NCBI GenBank assembly: GCA_964409245.1
Contig: CAYPCQ010000023.1
Coordinates: 19,429 to 83,428, forward strand
DNA length: 64,000 nt
Reading direction: 5' to 3'
DNA from: CAIMWS01 sp964409245
GTDB taxonomy: Bacteria > Verrucomicrobiota > Verrucomicrobiia > Limisphaerales > UBA1319
This document shows, piece by piece, positions 9,708 to 18,471 of the stretch (position 1 is the stretch's first letter; each line of letters begins with the position of its first letter). The translations under genes were made by a program, and so were the position numbers. The notes below the pieces were generated by a model, which saw only the letters and a list, made by a program, of their open reading frames with translations, did not search any database and was not told where the DNA came from.

Positions 9708-10136
9708 TTACGGACGGGCGCTCCGCTGAATTGGGGTTGGTTGTCCGGTCCGCCCCTCCATCTTGCCAACGGTTTCCGAGGCTTGGTCACTCTGGGTGAG
9801 GAGCATCAACAAGGCGAAGGAAGCAAACATCATTATGGTTTGCAGAAAAACACTCACCAAAGCACCGGGATCGGAATAGATTTTACTGAGCCACCCGATG
9901 ACTGTTTGGGAAAGGAAAACGTAAAATGCACCCCCCACGGTCGCCAATGGAAGGGCTCGCCCCTCCTTGCCCGCTCGCGCTCGCAAGCCCCAAAGGATGC
10001 CAAGAATTCCGCCGATAATGCCAGCGATCGCTGAAGCTTTTCCAAAATTGTGACTCAAGGCAAAGGCGCAAGGCCCCAACACCATGATTGCAGCTCCATA
10101 GCCGATTAAATACCAGGTCGTTTTTGCGTTCATCAT
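9708..10136 (-). CDS. Small integral membrane protein, paralogue of its neighbour
   Basis: Starting from the ATG at 10134-10136 (MMNAKTTWYLIGYG) it encodes 142 residues with about four membrane helices: YLIGYGAAIMVLGPCAFAL, the Gly-rich AIAGIIGGILGILWGL, LATVGGAFYVFLSQTVIGWL and VSVFLQTIMMFASFALLMLL. A polar tail follows. The open frame extends 27 codons further upstream, but that stretch (PGIWRSSNIRFQPFIEH) is not membrane-like, so I prefer the internal start. Function unknown. First gene of the inferred two-gene unit with 9238-9630. Confidence 0.55.
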   Translation of the reverse strand: MMNAKTTWYLIGYGAAIMVLGPCAFALSHNFGKASAIAGIIGGILGILWGLRARAGKEGRALPLATVGGAFYVFLSQTVIGWLSKIYSDPGALVSVFLQTIMMFASFALLMLLTQSDQASETVGKMEGRTGQPTPIQRSARP

Positions 10137-10219
10137 ATTGTGAATGATTGGCGAGTAGCCCGAGTGTTCGATGAACGGTTGAAATCGGATGTTTGAAGAG
10201 CGCCAAATCCCCGGCAATG

Positions 10220-11264
10220 CAGACAGCCAGGACTTTGCAGGGCACAGACCAAATCCGATGATTCATTGCGCACACGGCAACTCATTTCATCGGATGGCGG
10301 CCCGACCATCCAAACTAACCTCCGGGATTCCTTGATCCCGAACCCTTATTACACTTCACCTTCGCCCGCTATCGTGCGGTTGTCAATAATTCCGCCCACT
10401 AATTTTAAGAGGAGGCATGCTCGGCAACATTTACTGAATTTTGTAAGTGTTTTGAAATAGCGAGCAGTTTATTTTCCAAACCAATCACTATCCATGGATT
10501 ACCTGCATTTGGCTGGGAAACAACAATGCGACATGCGTAAATCAATAATAATAAAAAGTAATGGTCGATTTATGAGTGTATTTCGACAACCGACTAAAGT
10601 AAACCTTGACTGTCTAGAGGTGTTATTCAGGCTGCTTGAATAAAGCAGAAGCCGCAGCATGGGCGTCCATTCCTTTACATCCCTCTTCGCCAGGGTGATT
10701 GCAGATGTGAACAGCATTAGCGGAAATCAGGTTATCTCCCGCTAAAACTGGACTGGTATCATGCCATGCCATGCCATGCAATGGAACCACACTGGCGGCA
10801 GATGGAGGCCGGCAAACTTCCATTTGAACTGTGTTCGCTCCGCCTGCGTTAAGCCCTACTCCTGTGGAGTTGCATTTTGAACATTTCTGGTTTTGGTTGA
10901 TTTAGGATTCGTTTGATTTGAAAAAATGTCCGCATCGCCTTTGCTCACCTCGCGGTGCGCCAAAAGAAACGGCCACCCGCGGCCGGGTATTCGTTGTGCC
11001 AAAAGGGTGTCGCCCCATGGCTCTGATTCTTGGCTCCGAAGCCAGCTAAAAGGAGCAGGGGCGGGCTGCGAGCCTCAACTCGCGCCCCCTGTGGTCGAAA
11101 TCCCACGATTTGCTTCAATTTTCCTACTTCCTCAAGTTGCCAGCCCTAATTACCGGAAGAACCTGTTTTTGAACTCCTTCACGTTGGTGATCCCCCCCCG
11201 GGCACCCGCCACCTGCACGCTGGCTCGCTCAATGGCCTGATCGTTTTTGTGCCACCAGATATTT
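10220..11264. other. Gene-poor, lower-GC intergenic stretch
   Basis: About 1 kb without a convincing gene. Base composition falls clearly below the surroundings between about 10330 and 10620. Only short open frames occur. The best are a 66-codon minus-strand frame (10623-10823) whose end contains two Cys (HICNHPGEEGC), and a 104-codon plus frame (10926-11240); neither has a good start or a recognised family. A perfect four-copy CATGC tandem repeat lies at 10760-10779. It could hold decayed genes or an unrecognised RNA. Confidence 0.45.
10760..10779. repeat. Four-copy 5-bp tandem repeat (CATGC)
   Basis: Four head-to-tail copies of CATGC, followed by an imperfect fifth (AATGG). It sits inside the gene-poor stretch and is probably a simple slippage repeat. 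Confidence 0.8.
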
Positions 11265-11294
11265 TTGACAGCCGGTGGCGGGCGGTCCTATAAT
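11265..11294 (+). promoter_or_regulatory. Consensus sigma-70 promoter for the oxidoreductase operon
   Basis: Perfect -35 TTGACA (11265-11270) and perfect -10 TATAAT (11289-11294) with an 18-base spacer: the strongest promoter match seen in the window. Transcription should start near 11301, at the GTG of the possible small coupled ORF and about 114 bases before the oxidoreductase ATG. Confidence 0.75.
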
Positions 11295-11301
11295 GTCCCG
11301 C

Positions 11302-11418
11302 GTGAGACCCAACAGGACATTTCAAGTGCCGCGCCTGGCTGGCGCATGGGCCGGCTGGTTACTGGCGGCGGCCGGGAATGTTCCACGCCTTCTGAATATT
11401 AACGGAGATCCATCATGA
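11302..11418 (+). CDS. Possible 38-codon leader ORF coupled to the oxidoreductase gene
   Basis: A GTG at 11302, seven bases after the -10 box, opens a 38-residue frame (MRPNRTFQVPRLAGAWAG, then a small hydrophobic stretch) that ends with TGA at 11416-11418. This overlaps the oxidoreductase ATG as ATGA. The position suggests a leaderless small protein or a translational-coupling leader. There is no homology evidence, and it could be chance in GC-rich DNA. Confidence 0.3.
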   Translation: MRPNRTFQVPRLAGAWAGWLLAAAGNVPRLLNINGDPS

Positions 11419-12755
11419 AACCTGAACCATCCAAACCGTTGCTAACCCGCCGCGCTTTCATCGCCAGCGGCGCCGCCATCACCGCCGTCTCGATCGTGCC
11501 CAGGCATGTCCTGGGGGGGCCCGGACAGACTCCGCCGAGTGAAAAATTGAACATCGCGGCCGTGGGCGTGGGCGGCATGGGCACCGGCGACATCCGCAGT
11601 GTGACCTCGGAAAACGTGGTGGCCTTGTGCGATGTGGATGAGCGTTCCCTGCAGAACAACGCCAAAACCTTCCCCAAAGCCCGGCTCTTCAAGGATTTCC
11701 GAAAAATGCTCGAGGTCCAGAAGGACATCGACGGTGTGATGATCGCCACCCCGGACCACAACCATGCCATCGTGAGCATCACCGCCATGAAGCTCGGCAA
11801 ACACGTCCACTGCCAGAAGCCCCTGACGCATTCGGTTTTCGAGGCGCGCGAGATGGCCCGGGTGGCCCGCGAGATGAAGGTGGCCACCCAGATGGGCAAC
11901 CAGGGCCAGGCCGGCGAGCAGGCCCGCCTGATCTGCGAAACCATCTGGTCCGGCGCCATCGGCAAAGTGCGCGAAGTGCATGCCGGCTCCAACCGCTACC
12001 CGCCCATCTCCCCGCGCGGCGTCCGCCGCCCGGCCGAGACCCCGGCGGCGCCCGCCGGCCTGGATTGGGATCTGTGGCTCGGGCCGGCCCCTGAGCGCCC
12101 CTACCACCCCACGTATCACCCGTTTTCCTGGCGTGGCTGGTGGGATTTCGGCACCGGCGTGCTGGGCGATATCGGCTGCCACCAGCTTTCCCCCATCTTC
12201 AAGGCCCTCCGCCTCGGCCACCCTGCCTGGGTGGAAGCCAGTTCCTCCAATCACCAGTGCCCGCCGGAAATCACCCGTGAGACCGCCCCGGTTTCCTCCA
12301 TTACCCGGTGGTTCTTCCCGCCGGACACCGGCCGCGACGCCGTGACCATCACCTGGTGGGACGGCGGCCTCAAACCGCCCCAGCCGGAGGAGATGGATAG
12401 CGACAGCGAGTTCGGGGAGAACGACTGGCTCCTGATCGTGGGCGATAAAGGCAAGATGTACGGCCATGTGGTCATCCCCAACGCCCGGGCCCGCGAGATC
12501 GGCCCGCCCCCGCGCGTCATCAACCGCTCGCCGGGCCATTACGTGGAATGGATCCAGGCCTGCAAAGGCGGGCCCGCCGCCGGCTCCAACTTCGTCGATC
12601 ACGCCGCCCACCTGGCGGAGGTGATCCTGCTCGGGAACATCGCCATCCGCACCAAGGAAAAGCTGCTGTGGGACGGCCCCGGCGGGCGTTTCACCAACAG
12701 CGCCGCCGCCAACCAGCTGCTCAATCCGCCTTACCGCTCCGGCTGGAGCTTGTAA
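11415..12755 (+). CDS. Tat-exported Gfo/Idh/MocA family oxidoreductase
   Basis: A 446-residue NAD(P)-dependent sugar dehydrogenase-like protein. The N-terminus has a twin-arginine signal (TRRAFIASGAAITAVSIVPR), so it should be exported folded with its cofactor. The Rossmann motif AVGVGGMGTG follows at about residues 48-57, then the family lysine in CQKPLTHS, and a C-terminal alpha/beta domain that carries the substrate His region (WDFGTGVLGDIGCHQLS). GGAG at 11404-11407 is a good ribosome site for the ATG at 11415. The DUF1080 gene follows about 100 bases later. Family knowledge pairs such oxidoreductases with 3-keto-glycoside hydrolases, so oxidation of a glycoside at C3 outside the cytoplasm is a reasonable inference. 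Confidence 0.88.
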   Translation: MKPEPSKPLLTRRAFIASGAAITAVSIVPRHVLGGPGQTPPSEKLNIAAVGVGGMGTGDIRSVTSENVVALCDVDERSLQNNAKTFPKARLFKDFRKMLEVQKDIDGVMIATPDHNHAIVSITAMKLGKHVHCQKPLTHSVFEAREMARVAREMKVATQMGNQGQAGEQARLICETIWSGAIGKVREVHAGSNRYPPISPRGVRRPAETPAAPAGLDWDLWLGPAPERPYHPTYHPFSWRGWWDFGTGVLGDIGCHQLSPIFKALRLGHPAWVEASSSNHQCPPEITRETAPVSSITRWFFPPDTGRDAVTITWWDGGLKPPQPEEMDSDSEFGENDWLLIVGDKGKMYGHVVIPNARAREIGPPPRVINRSPGHYVEWIQACKGGPAAGSNFVDHAAHLAEVILLGNIAIRTKEKLLWDGPGGRFTNSAAANQLLNPPYRSGWSL

Positions 12756-12858
12756 GCGGCCCGCATACCCGTTGGCCATCCCTTTCGGCGGGCGCCCACA
12801 CTCACTGGCGGGCGCCCGCCGCGCAACAAACCAAATCAAAAAAACCAAGCATAGTCTC

Positions 12859-13572
12859 ATGAGAAGCAACGAATCATCCAACTCCACCCTCCGCGGGATT
12901 CTTTTGGCCGCTTTGCTGCAGGCCGTGGCATCCGCCCAGGCGGGCGAACCCAAAGTCATCGACCCCGGCCCCGCCGGCGGGCCGCCTTCCGATGCCATCG
13001 TGCTGTTTGATGGCAAGGATCTGAGCCAATGGAGCGGCGAAAAAGGGACGGAAGCCCGTTGGAAAGTGGCCGATGGCATTGCCACCGTCAATGGGACCGG
13101 CAGCATCCTGACCAAGCAGGAATTCGGCGATGTGCAGCTCCACGTGGAATGGGCCTCCCCCTCGGAAGTCCAGGGCGAAGGCCAGGGCCGGGGCAACAGC
13201 GGCGTTTACCTCCAGGGCCGCTATGAGATCCAGGTATTGGATTCCTACCAGAACTCCACCTATCCGGATGGCCACGCCGGCTCCTTCTACGGCAACTTCG
13301 CCCCCCTGGTGAACGCCGCCCGCAAGCCCGGGCAATGGCAGGTTTACGACATCATTTTCCATGCGCCCAAGCCCTCCGCCGATGGCAAGCAGGCGCTCCC
13401 CGGCTCCTTCACCGTGCTGTGGAACGGCGTGCTCGTGCAGGATCATGTGCCGGTCAAAGGCTCCACCACCGCCGCCGCCTTCCAGGGTGCCGTGGTCAAG
13501 GGGCCGCTGGTCCTCCAGGACCACGGCAACCCGGTCCGCTACCGCAACCTCTGGATCCGGCCGTTGAACTGA
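12859..13572 (+). CDS. Exported DUF1080 / 3-keto-disaccharide hydrolase-like protein
   Basis: A 237-residue protein with a Sec signal (GILLAALLQAVASAQA) and one DUF1080 domain, a concanavalin-like beta-sandwich recognised by AIVLFDGKDLSQW, the GRGNSGVYLQGRYEIQVLDS core and the closing GNPVRYRNLWIRPL. The family was named 3-keto-disaccharide hydrolase after enzymes that cleave glycosides already oxidised at C3. I use the ATG at 12859 rather than an in-frame start 29 codons earlier because the earlier leader is not signal-like. It follows the Gfo/Idh/MocA gene on the same strand. Substrate unknown. Confidence 0.85.
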   Translation: MRSNESSNSTLRGILLAALLQAVASAQAGEPKVIDPGPAGGPPSDAIVLFDGKDLSQWSGEKGTEARWKVADGIATVNGTGSILTKQEFGDVQLHVEWASPSEVQGEGQGRGNSGVYLQGRYEIQVLDSYQNSTYPDGHAGSFYGNFAPLVNAARKPGQWQVYDIIFHAPKPSADGKQALPGSFTVLWNGVLVQDHVPVKGSTTAAAFQGAVVKGPLVLQDHGNPVRYRNLWIRPLN

Positions 13573-13587
13573 TTGGAATTCAATAAT

Positions 13588-13650
13588 CCGCCGGCCATTC
13601 CTGGCGGAAAAGGGGTTTCACCACCGGGGCGGATTCGCTCTGGTGGTTTT
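13588..13650 (+). terminator. Possible terminator after the DUF1080 gene
   Basis: Two weak inverted repeats: CCGCC/GGCGG around 13588-13608, then ACCACC (13620-13625) pairing with GGTGGT (13642-13647), the second followed by a T-rich run. The second has a long loop, so efficiency is doubtful. Confidence 0.3.
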
Positions 13651-13871
13651 GTTTGTACGCGCTTCCAAGTGGCCATCTCCGCCGGGCGGCAGCCCCGGGG
13701 CAGGCCTTGGTAGAACCAATAACCCCAACAGGTGGGGTGCGTTCACCATGATCATACATCTGGTGGTGTTCTCAACTCCGAGCCCCCCCTCAACTAAAAA
13801 AAATTCCAGCTCCTATTGACGAATTCCGGTCTTTGAACCATCTTGTTGCGCCGACAGCCAAATCCGTTTTT

Positions 13872-16800
13872 ATGAAGAGCAAAACAAAGCCCGATCTGTG
13901 GCGTGGCGCATACTGGTGCCAGCCCAACTTTCTCATCCAATCCACGAAGCTCATGCTTCTGTCATTCCTTCTGGCCGGGAGTTGCCTGGCTTTGAAGGCT
14001 CAAACCTTCAAGGAATCCAACTGGGCCACCAACGGTTTCGCCTACCAATCCAGCGAATCCAATGGCGGCACCGCCGACCGCGCCATCGACGGCAACACGG
14101 ACGGCAACTGGGCCTCCAACTCCACCACCCACAGTGGCGGAACAGCCATGGACAACGGCGATCCTTTCTGGGAATTGGATCTCCAGGCCGCCAAGCCGAT
14201 CGGCCGCATCCAGGTCTGGTTCCGCACTGATTGCTGCCAGAACCGCAACGATGATTTCACGTTGATCGTGATGTCCGCCGACCGCCAGGAGCTTTGGAAG
14301 CGGACCTATGCGGGCCGCCCGCCGGCGACGGTGGCCTTCAACCTCGCCCCGTCCGTGACGGGGCAGATCATCCGTTTCGTGCCCCAGAATCCACCCACCA
14401 CCAGCGACGGCTTTTTCTCGCTGGCGGAGGTGCAGGTGATCGCTCCTTATACGGGCGCCTCCATCAGCGTGACCCAGAACCCTACGAACGTCACCATCCT
14501 GGAGGGCCGTTTCGCCACCCTCGGCCCGGTGGCCGCCACCGTCACCGGCCCCCCGCAGGACCGGCTGACCATCCAATGGCAGAAAAACGGCGTGGATATC
14601 CCGGGCGCCACCAGCGCCACCTATACCACACCGGTGGTCCAGGCGCTGGCGGACAACAACACAGAATACAGCGTGCGCTTCCTGTTGTCCGGCCTGGCCG
14701 TCGCTTCGGAAAAGGCCAGATTGATCGTGGATAAAGACACCGTGCCGCCGGTGGTGGAGTCCGTAAACCTGGGCAGCGGAGCCACCCTGGAGGCCACCGT
14801 CAAATTCAATGAAGTCATGGATGCCGCTTCGGCGCAGAACAGCGCCAATTATTCCTTTGGCGCGGGCGTGGCTGTGACCAAGGCGGTGCTCAGCGGCGTG
14901 CTGCTCGCCACGGGCGACAACCACCCCTATCAGCAGGTGGTTTTGAGCGTGTCCGGCCTGGCGCAAAACGTCCCTTATTCCCTGGCCGTGAGCGGCGTGA
15001 AGGATCTGGCCGGCAACGTGCTCGCCACCGCCACTTTCACGGGCCTGACCCCGTTCTTTGAGGTGAACTGGGCGCAGTCCGGCGCCGCCACCCAATCCAG
15101 CACCGCGGCGGGCGGGGATGCCTGGCATGCCATCGACGGCAAAACCGATGGCTTTTGGGACAATGGCTCCGTGACCCTCAATGCGGCGCCCGAAGATCCG
15201 GGCTGGTGGGAAGTGGATCTGGGCGCCCTCAAGCCCATCGGCCGCCTCGCCGTCTGGTTCCGCACCTTGAACGCCGCGGAGTGCCAGGCGCTGTTCAATT
15301 CCTGCGCCGTCCGCAACGACGACTTCACCCTGAGCATCCTCGACGCGAACCGCAAGGCCGTCTGGACGCGCACCTACCCGGGCCGCCCGCCGCTCAAGGT
15401 CGCCTATAACCTGCCCGCCGGTCTCAGCGGCCGCTATGTCCGGTTCGAGTCCCAGACTCCGCTGTCCACCAGCGACGGTTATTTCTCCCTGGCGGAAGTG
15501 CAGGCCATCGCCCCTTACACCAATGTCTCCGTGACGGTGACCAAGGATTTGAGCCCCACCAATTCCGTGGCCGAAAACCGCCGGCTTCTCCTGGGACCGG
15601 TGACCGCCACCCTTGTAGGCGCCACCAACGCCCCGGCGGATGCGCTGGTTTACCAGTGGCAGCGGAACGGCGTCGATATCGCCGGCGCCAATGCCGCCTC
15701 CTACCAGACGCCGCCGCTCGCCATGGCTGACACCGGCGCCCGCTACCGCGTCAACCTGCTGATCTCCGGCGCCGCCGTGGCCAGCACGGAAACCGTGGTG
15801 ACGGTCGAGAAGGACACCGTCCCGCCCACCATCAAGAGCGTCACCGGCGGCTTGAACTACACGGAAGTCACCGTCATCTTCTCTGAATCCGTTTCCGAAA
15901 CCACCGCCGGCAACGCGGCGAACTATCGTCTATCCGGCGGCCTGGCGATCTCCGAAGCGCTGGTGCTGACGCCCACTTCGGTGCGCCTCACCACCACCGC
16001 CCAAACGCCCGGCGCCAAATACACCCTCACGGTCAGCGGCATCCGGGACGTCGCCTCCGGCGGCGGGAACCTGATTGTGGCCAACAGCACCCTGGATTTC
16101 ACCGCCCCGCAGACCGAGGCGAACAAGTTCGCGGTCGTCGGCAATCCGGGCAATCCCAAGGACACCGTCTGGAATACGGGGCGCGGCCAGGTGAATTACG
16201 AATACGAAATCTCCAAATACAAGGTCAGCAACGCCGAGTATGCCGCCTTCCTCAACGCCAAGGCCAAATCCGATCCCCATACCCTTTGGGGCGGCGGCGG
16301 GGAAATCCTGCGCGACGGCGAGGATGGCAACTACACCTATACGGTGGCGGAAGGCCGGGAAAAGCGGCCCGTCCTCTACGTGGCCACGGTGGACGCCATG
16401 CGCATGGCCAATTGGCTCAGCAACGGCGCCACCCCGGACAGCGACACCGAAACCGGCACCTACACCTTCACCGGGTATGATGTCGTCAGCAAGCGGAATG
16501 CCAATGCCGACTATTTCCTGCCCAACGATGACGAGTGGTATAAAGCCGCTTATTATGATCCCACCAAGAATGGCACCGGCGGCTACTGGCAGTTCCCGCC
16601 CAAGACGGACGATCCCGCCAAGATCATCAAGGAGCTGCCCCCCGGCGGCCCCACCTCGGCCAACTACGACAACGTGAATGCCGGCGACGGCCTCGGCACC
16701 ACGGATGTGGGCGCCTACACCGCCGCCTCCAGCTATTACGGCACCTTTGACCAGGCCGGCAACACCTGGGAATGGAACGAGCCGGCCGATCCCACCACCA

Positions 16801-17945
16801 AGGTCGCCAGCCGCCGCGGCGGCTCCCAGGCTAACGCCATCGCCCGGCTCGCCGCCGGCGTGAATGCCAACAACGGCATCAACGATGGCGGCCAGAGCGT
16901 GAACCAGGGCTTCCGCCTGGCCCGGGCGCACCGCGTCCGTCTGGCATTGGTGACGGTGGGCAATCCGGGCAATCCCAAGGATACCGTCTGGAACGCCGGG
17001 CGCGGCCAGGTCAATTACACCTACCAGATCGGCAAATTCAAGATCAGCAACGCCGATTACGCGGTGTTCCTCAACGCCAAAGCCCAAACCGAGACCAACA
17101 CCCTCTGGGGCGGCGGCGGGGAAATCCTGCGGGAAGGCGAGGCCGGCAGCTACACCTACAGCGTTCTGGCCGGGCGCGAGAACCGGCCGGTCCTCTTTGT
17201 CGCCACCGTGGATGCCCTGCGCATGGCCAACTGGCTCAGCAACGGCGCCACCCCGGACAGCGACACCGAAACCGGCACCTACACCTTCACCGGCTACGAC
17301 GTGGTGAGCAAGCGCAACCCCGGCGCCCGCTGGGTTTTGCCCAGCGACGACGAATGGTATAAGGCCGCTTATTACGATCCCACCAAGAACGGCGCCGGCG
17401 GCTACTGGCAGTTCCCGCCCAAGACGGATGATCCCGCCAAGATCATCAAGGAGCTGCCCCCCGGCGGTCCCACCTCGGCCAACTATGACAACGTGAATGC
17501 CGGCGACGGCCTCGGCACCACCGATGTGGGCGCCTACACCGCTGCTTCCAGCTATTACGGCACCTTTGACCAGGCCGGCAACACCTGGGAATGGAACGAG
17601 CCAGCCGATCCCACTGCCAAGGTCGCCAGCCGCCGCGGCGGCTCCCAAGCCAACGCCATCGCCCGGCTCGCCGCCGGTGTGAATGCCAACAACGGCATCG
17701 GTGACGGCGGCCAGAGCGTCAACCAGGGCTTCCGCCTCGCGCTGGTCACTCCCAGCGCCGCGGCGCCCAAGCTGGCCATCGAACACCTCACCGCCACCAC
17801 CATCCGGGTCACCTGGACCGGGGAAGGAACCTTGGAGTCCGCCTCCGCGGTCAACGGCCCGTGGAAAGCGGTCGATGGCAATCCCGCCAGCCCCTACCTG
17901 GCCAACCCCACGGGCGCCGCCAGCTATTACCGGGTGAAGCAGTAA
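13872..17945 (+). CDS. Large exported discoidin / Ig-like / tandem FGE-fold protein
   Basis: A 1357-residue secreted protein; the ATG at 13872 is preferred over a TTG 13 codons upstream. The signal region (MLLSFLLAGSCLALKAQ) comes after a long basic leader. Domains: discoidin-like (about 45-195, DCCQNRNDDF), Ig-like, SbsA-like (DTVPPVVESVN), second discoidin-like (about 395-550), Ig-like, second SbsA-like, then two nearly identical sulfatase-modifying-factor (FGE-sulfatase) domains of 273 residues each (about 757-1029 and 1030-1290), and a C-terminal module ending YYRVKQ. Both FGE copies keep the WEWNEP, RRGG and GFRLA landmarks but contain no Cys, so formylglycine-generating chemistry is unlikely and a binding role is inferred. 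A strong terminator follows at 17993. Confidence 0.85.
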   Translation: MKSKTKPDLWRGAYWCQPNFLIQSTKLMLLSFLLAGSCLALKAQTFKESNWATNGFAYQSSESNGGTADRAIDGNTDGNWASNSTTHSGGTAMDNGDPFWELDLQAAKPIGRIQVWFRTDCCQNRNDDFTLIVMSADRQELWKRTYAGRPPATVAFNLAPSVTGQIIRFVPQNPPTTSDGFFSLAEVQVIAPYTGASISVTQNPTNVTILEGRFATLGPVAATVTGPPQDRLTIQWQKNGVDIPGATSATYTTPVVQALADNNTEYSVRFLLSGLAVASEKARLIVDKDTVPPVVESVNLGSGATLEATVKFNEVMDAASAQNSANYSFGAGVAVTKAVLSGVLLATGDNHPYQQVVLSVSGLAQNVPYSLAVSGVKDLAGNVLATATFTGLTPFFEVNWAQSGAATQSSTAAGGDAWHAIDGKTDGFWDNGSVTLNAAPEDPGWWEVDLGALKPIGRLAVWFRTLNAAECQALFNSCAVRNDDFTLSILDANRKAVWTRTYPGRPPLKVAYNLPAGLSGRYVRFESQTPLSTSDGYFSLAEVQAIAPYTNVSVTVTKDLSPTNSVAENRRLLLGPVTATLVGATNAPADALVYQWQRNGVDIAGANAASYQTPPLAMADTGARYRVNLLISGAAVASTETVVTVEKDTVPPTIKSVTGGLNYTEVTVIFSESVSETTAGNAANYRLSGGLAISEALVLTPTSVRLTTTAQTPGAKYTLTVSGIRDVASGGGNLIVANSTLDFTAPQTEANKFAVVGNPGNPKDTVWNTGRGQVNYEYEISKYKVSNAEYAAFLNAKAKSDPHTLWGGGGEILRDGEDGNYTYTVAEGREKRPVLYVATVDAMRMANWLSNGATPDSDTETGTYTFTGYDVVSKRNANADYFLPNDDEWYKAAYYDPTKNGTGGYWQFPPKTDDPAKIIKELPPGGPTSANYDNVNAGDGLGTTDVGAYTAASSYYGTFDQAGNTWEWNEPADPTTKVASRRGGSQANAIARLAAGVNANNGINDGGQSVNQGFRLARAHRVRLALVTVGNPGNPKDTVWNAGRGQVNYTYQIGKFKISNADYAVFLNAKAQTETNTLWGGGGEILREGEAGSYTYSVLAGRENRPVLFVATVDALRMANWLSNGATPDSDTETGTYTFTGYDVVSKRNPGARWVLPSDDEWYKAAYYDPTKNGAGGYWQFPPKTDDPAKIIKELPPGGPTSANYDNVNAGDGLGTTDVGAYTAASSYYGTFDQAGNTWEWNEPADPTAKVASRRGGSQANAIARLAAGVNANNGIGDGGQSVNQGFRLALVTPSAAAPKLAIEHLTATTIRVTWTGEGTLESASAVNGPWKAVDGNPASPYLANPTGAASYYRVKQ
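16140..17745 (+). repeat. Tandem 819-nt coding duplication (two FGE-fold domains)
   Basis: Unit 1 starts at 16140 and unit 2 at 16959, both with GGCAATCCGGGCAATCCCAA. Three landmarks checked across the unit (16140/16959, 16531/17350 and 16891/17710) keep a constant offset of 819 bases (273 codons), so no indel has accumulated at those points. Long stretches, such as those encoding the TDDPAKIIKE segment, are almost identical at DNA level. The first third and the segment near 16500/17320 differ more. Confidence 0.9.
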
Positions 17946-17992
17946 TATAACTCTGGGGTGCGTGAGGCAATTCGCACCCTGAATCAGCTTGT

Positions 17993-18023
17993 GAGACCGG
18001 GCTTCGGCCCGGTCTCTTTTTTT
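17993..18023 (+). terminator. Strong intrinsic terminator
   Basis: Perfect 10-bp stem GAGACCGGGC/GCCCGGTCTC (loop TTCG) followed by seven T (18017-18023), 48 bases after the stop of the FGE-fold protein. A close relative with stem GAGACCGGGG lies after the LamG/PA14 gene at 28181. Confidence 0.92.
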
Positions 18024-18471
18024 CGGCTGCACCGGCCGCCTTCAGGCCGCCAGCAAACGCGGCACTGACGGCGGAAGCTGGGATGGAAGTAATTGCGCCG
18101 CAGATTGTTGCGCAAACAGACCCAGCCCGCACGGCGGCGCCAATGGCCTGGACGTGGCTGGGAACTGCCCAAATCCAGTTGCCTGGCACACCGGGCGATC
18201 CTATATTGCCTTCGGCGGGTCAAAGCGGGTGCGAAAACCACGGAGGGCGGCCTCTGCCGTTTTGCCATGCAACCTGAAATGGAGCGATCATCAATTCCTG
18301 TTCGTAATGGGCGCCAAGGCCGGGGCTTGCCGGGCCTTTTCACCTTTGGCCCGTTCAAAAAAACCCGCCGCAGGCTGGCAGAAGGGTCGGATCGGAAAAA
18401 GGGATTGGGAATTGATGGTGAACGCCCGGCCGTTTTGGGAGTCTAAACCGAAGGTTCAAACGCAGCATAAA
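18024..18471. other. Intergenic stretch with interspersed repeat copy A
   Basis: About 450 bases between the terminator and the GH29 gene. It contains repeat copy A (18110-18159). An in-frame extension of the GH29 frame reaches 18154, but its translation is arginine- and proline-rich and not family-like, so I treat it as non-coding. Confidence 0.5.
18110..18159 (+). repeat. Interspersed repeat, copy A
   Basis: Over its first 44 bases it matches 61396-61439 with only four differences. The core (GCCAATGGCCTGGAC flanked by GG and GGCTG) also matches copy C on the minus strand at 56301-56325. It lies upstream of the GH29 gene. Confidence 0.75.

Noticed and set aside
11442..13196. A 584-codon minus-strand frame
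   Set aside because: Antisense to the oxidoreductase and DUF1080 genes, and its composition is not protein-like.
18154..18471. N-terminal extension of the GH29 gene
   Set aside because: The in-frame leader encodes repeat DNA and Arg/Pro-rich sequence; a signal peptide begins only after 18472.
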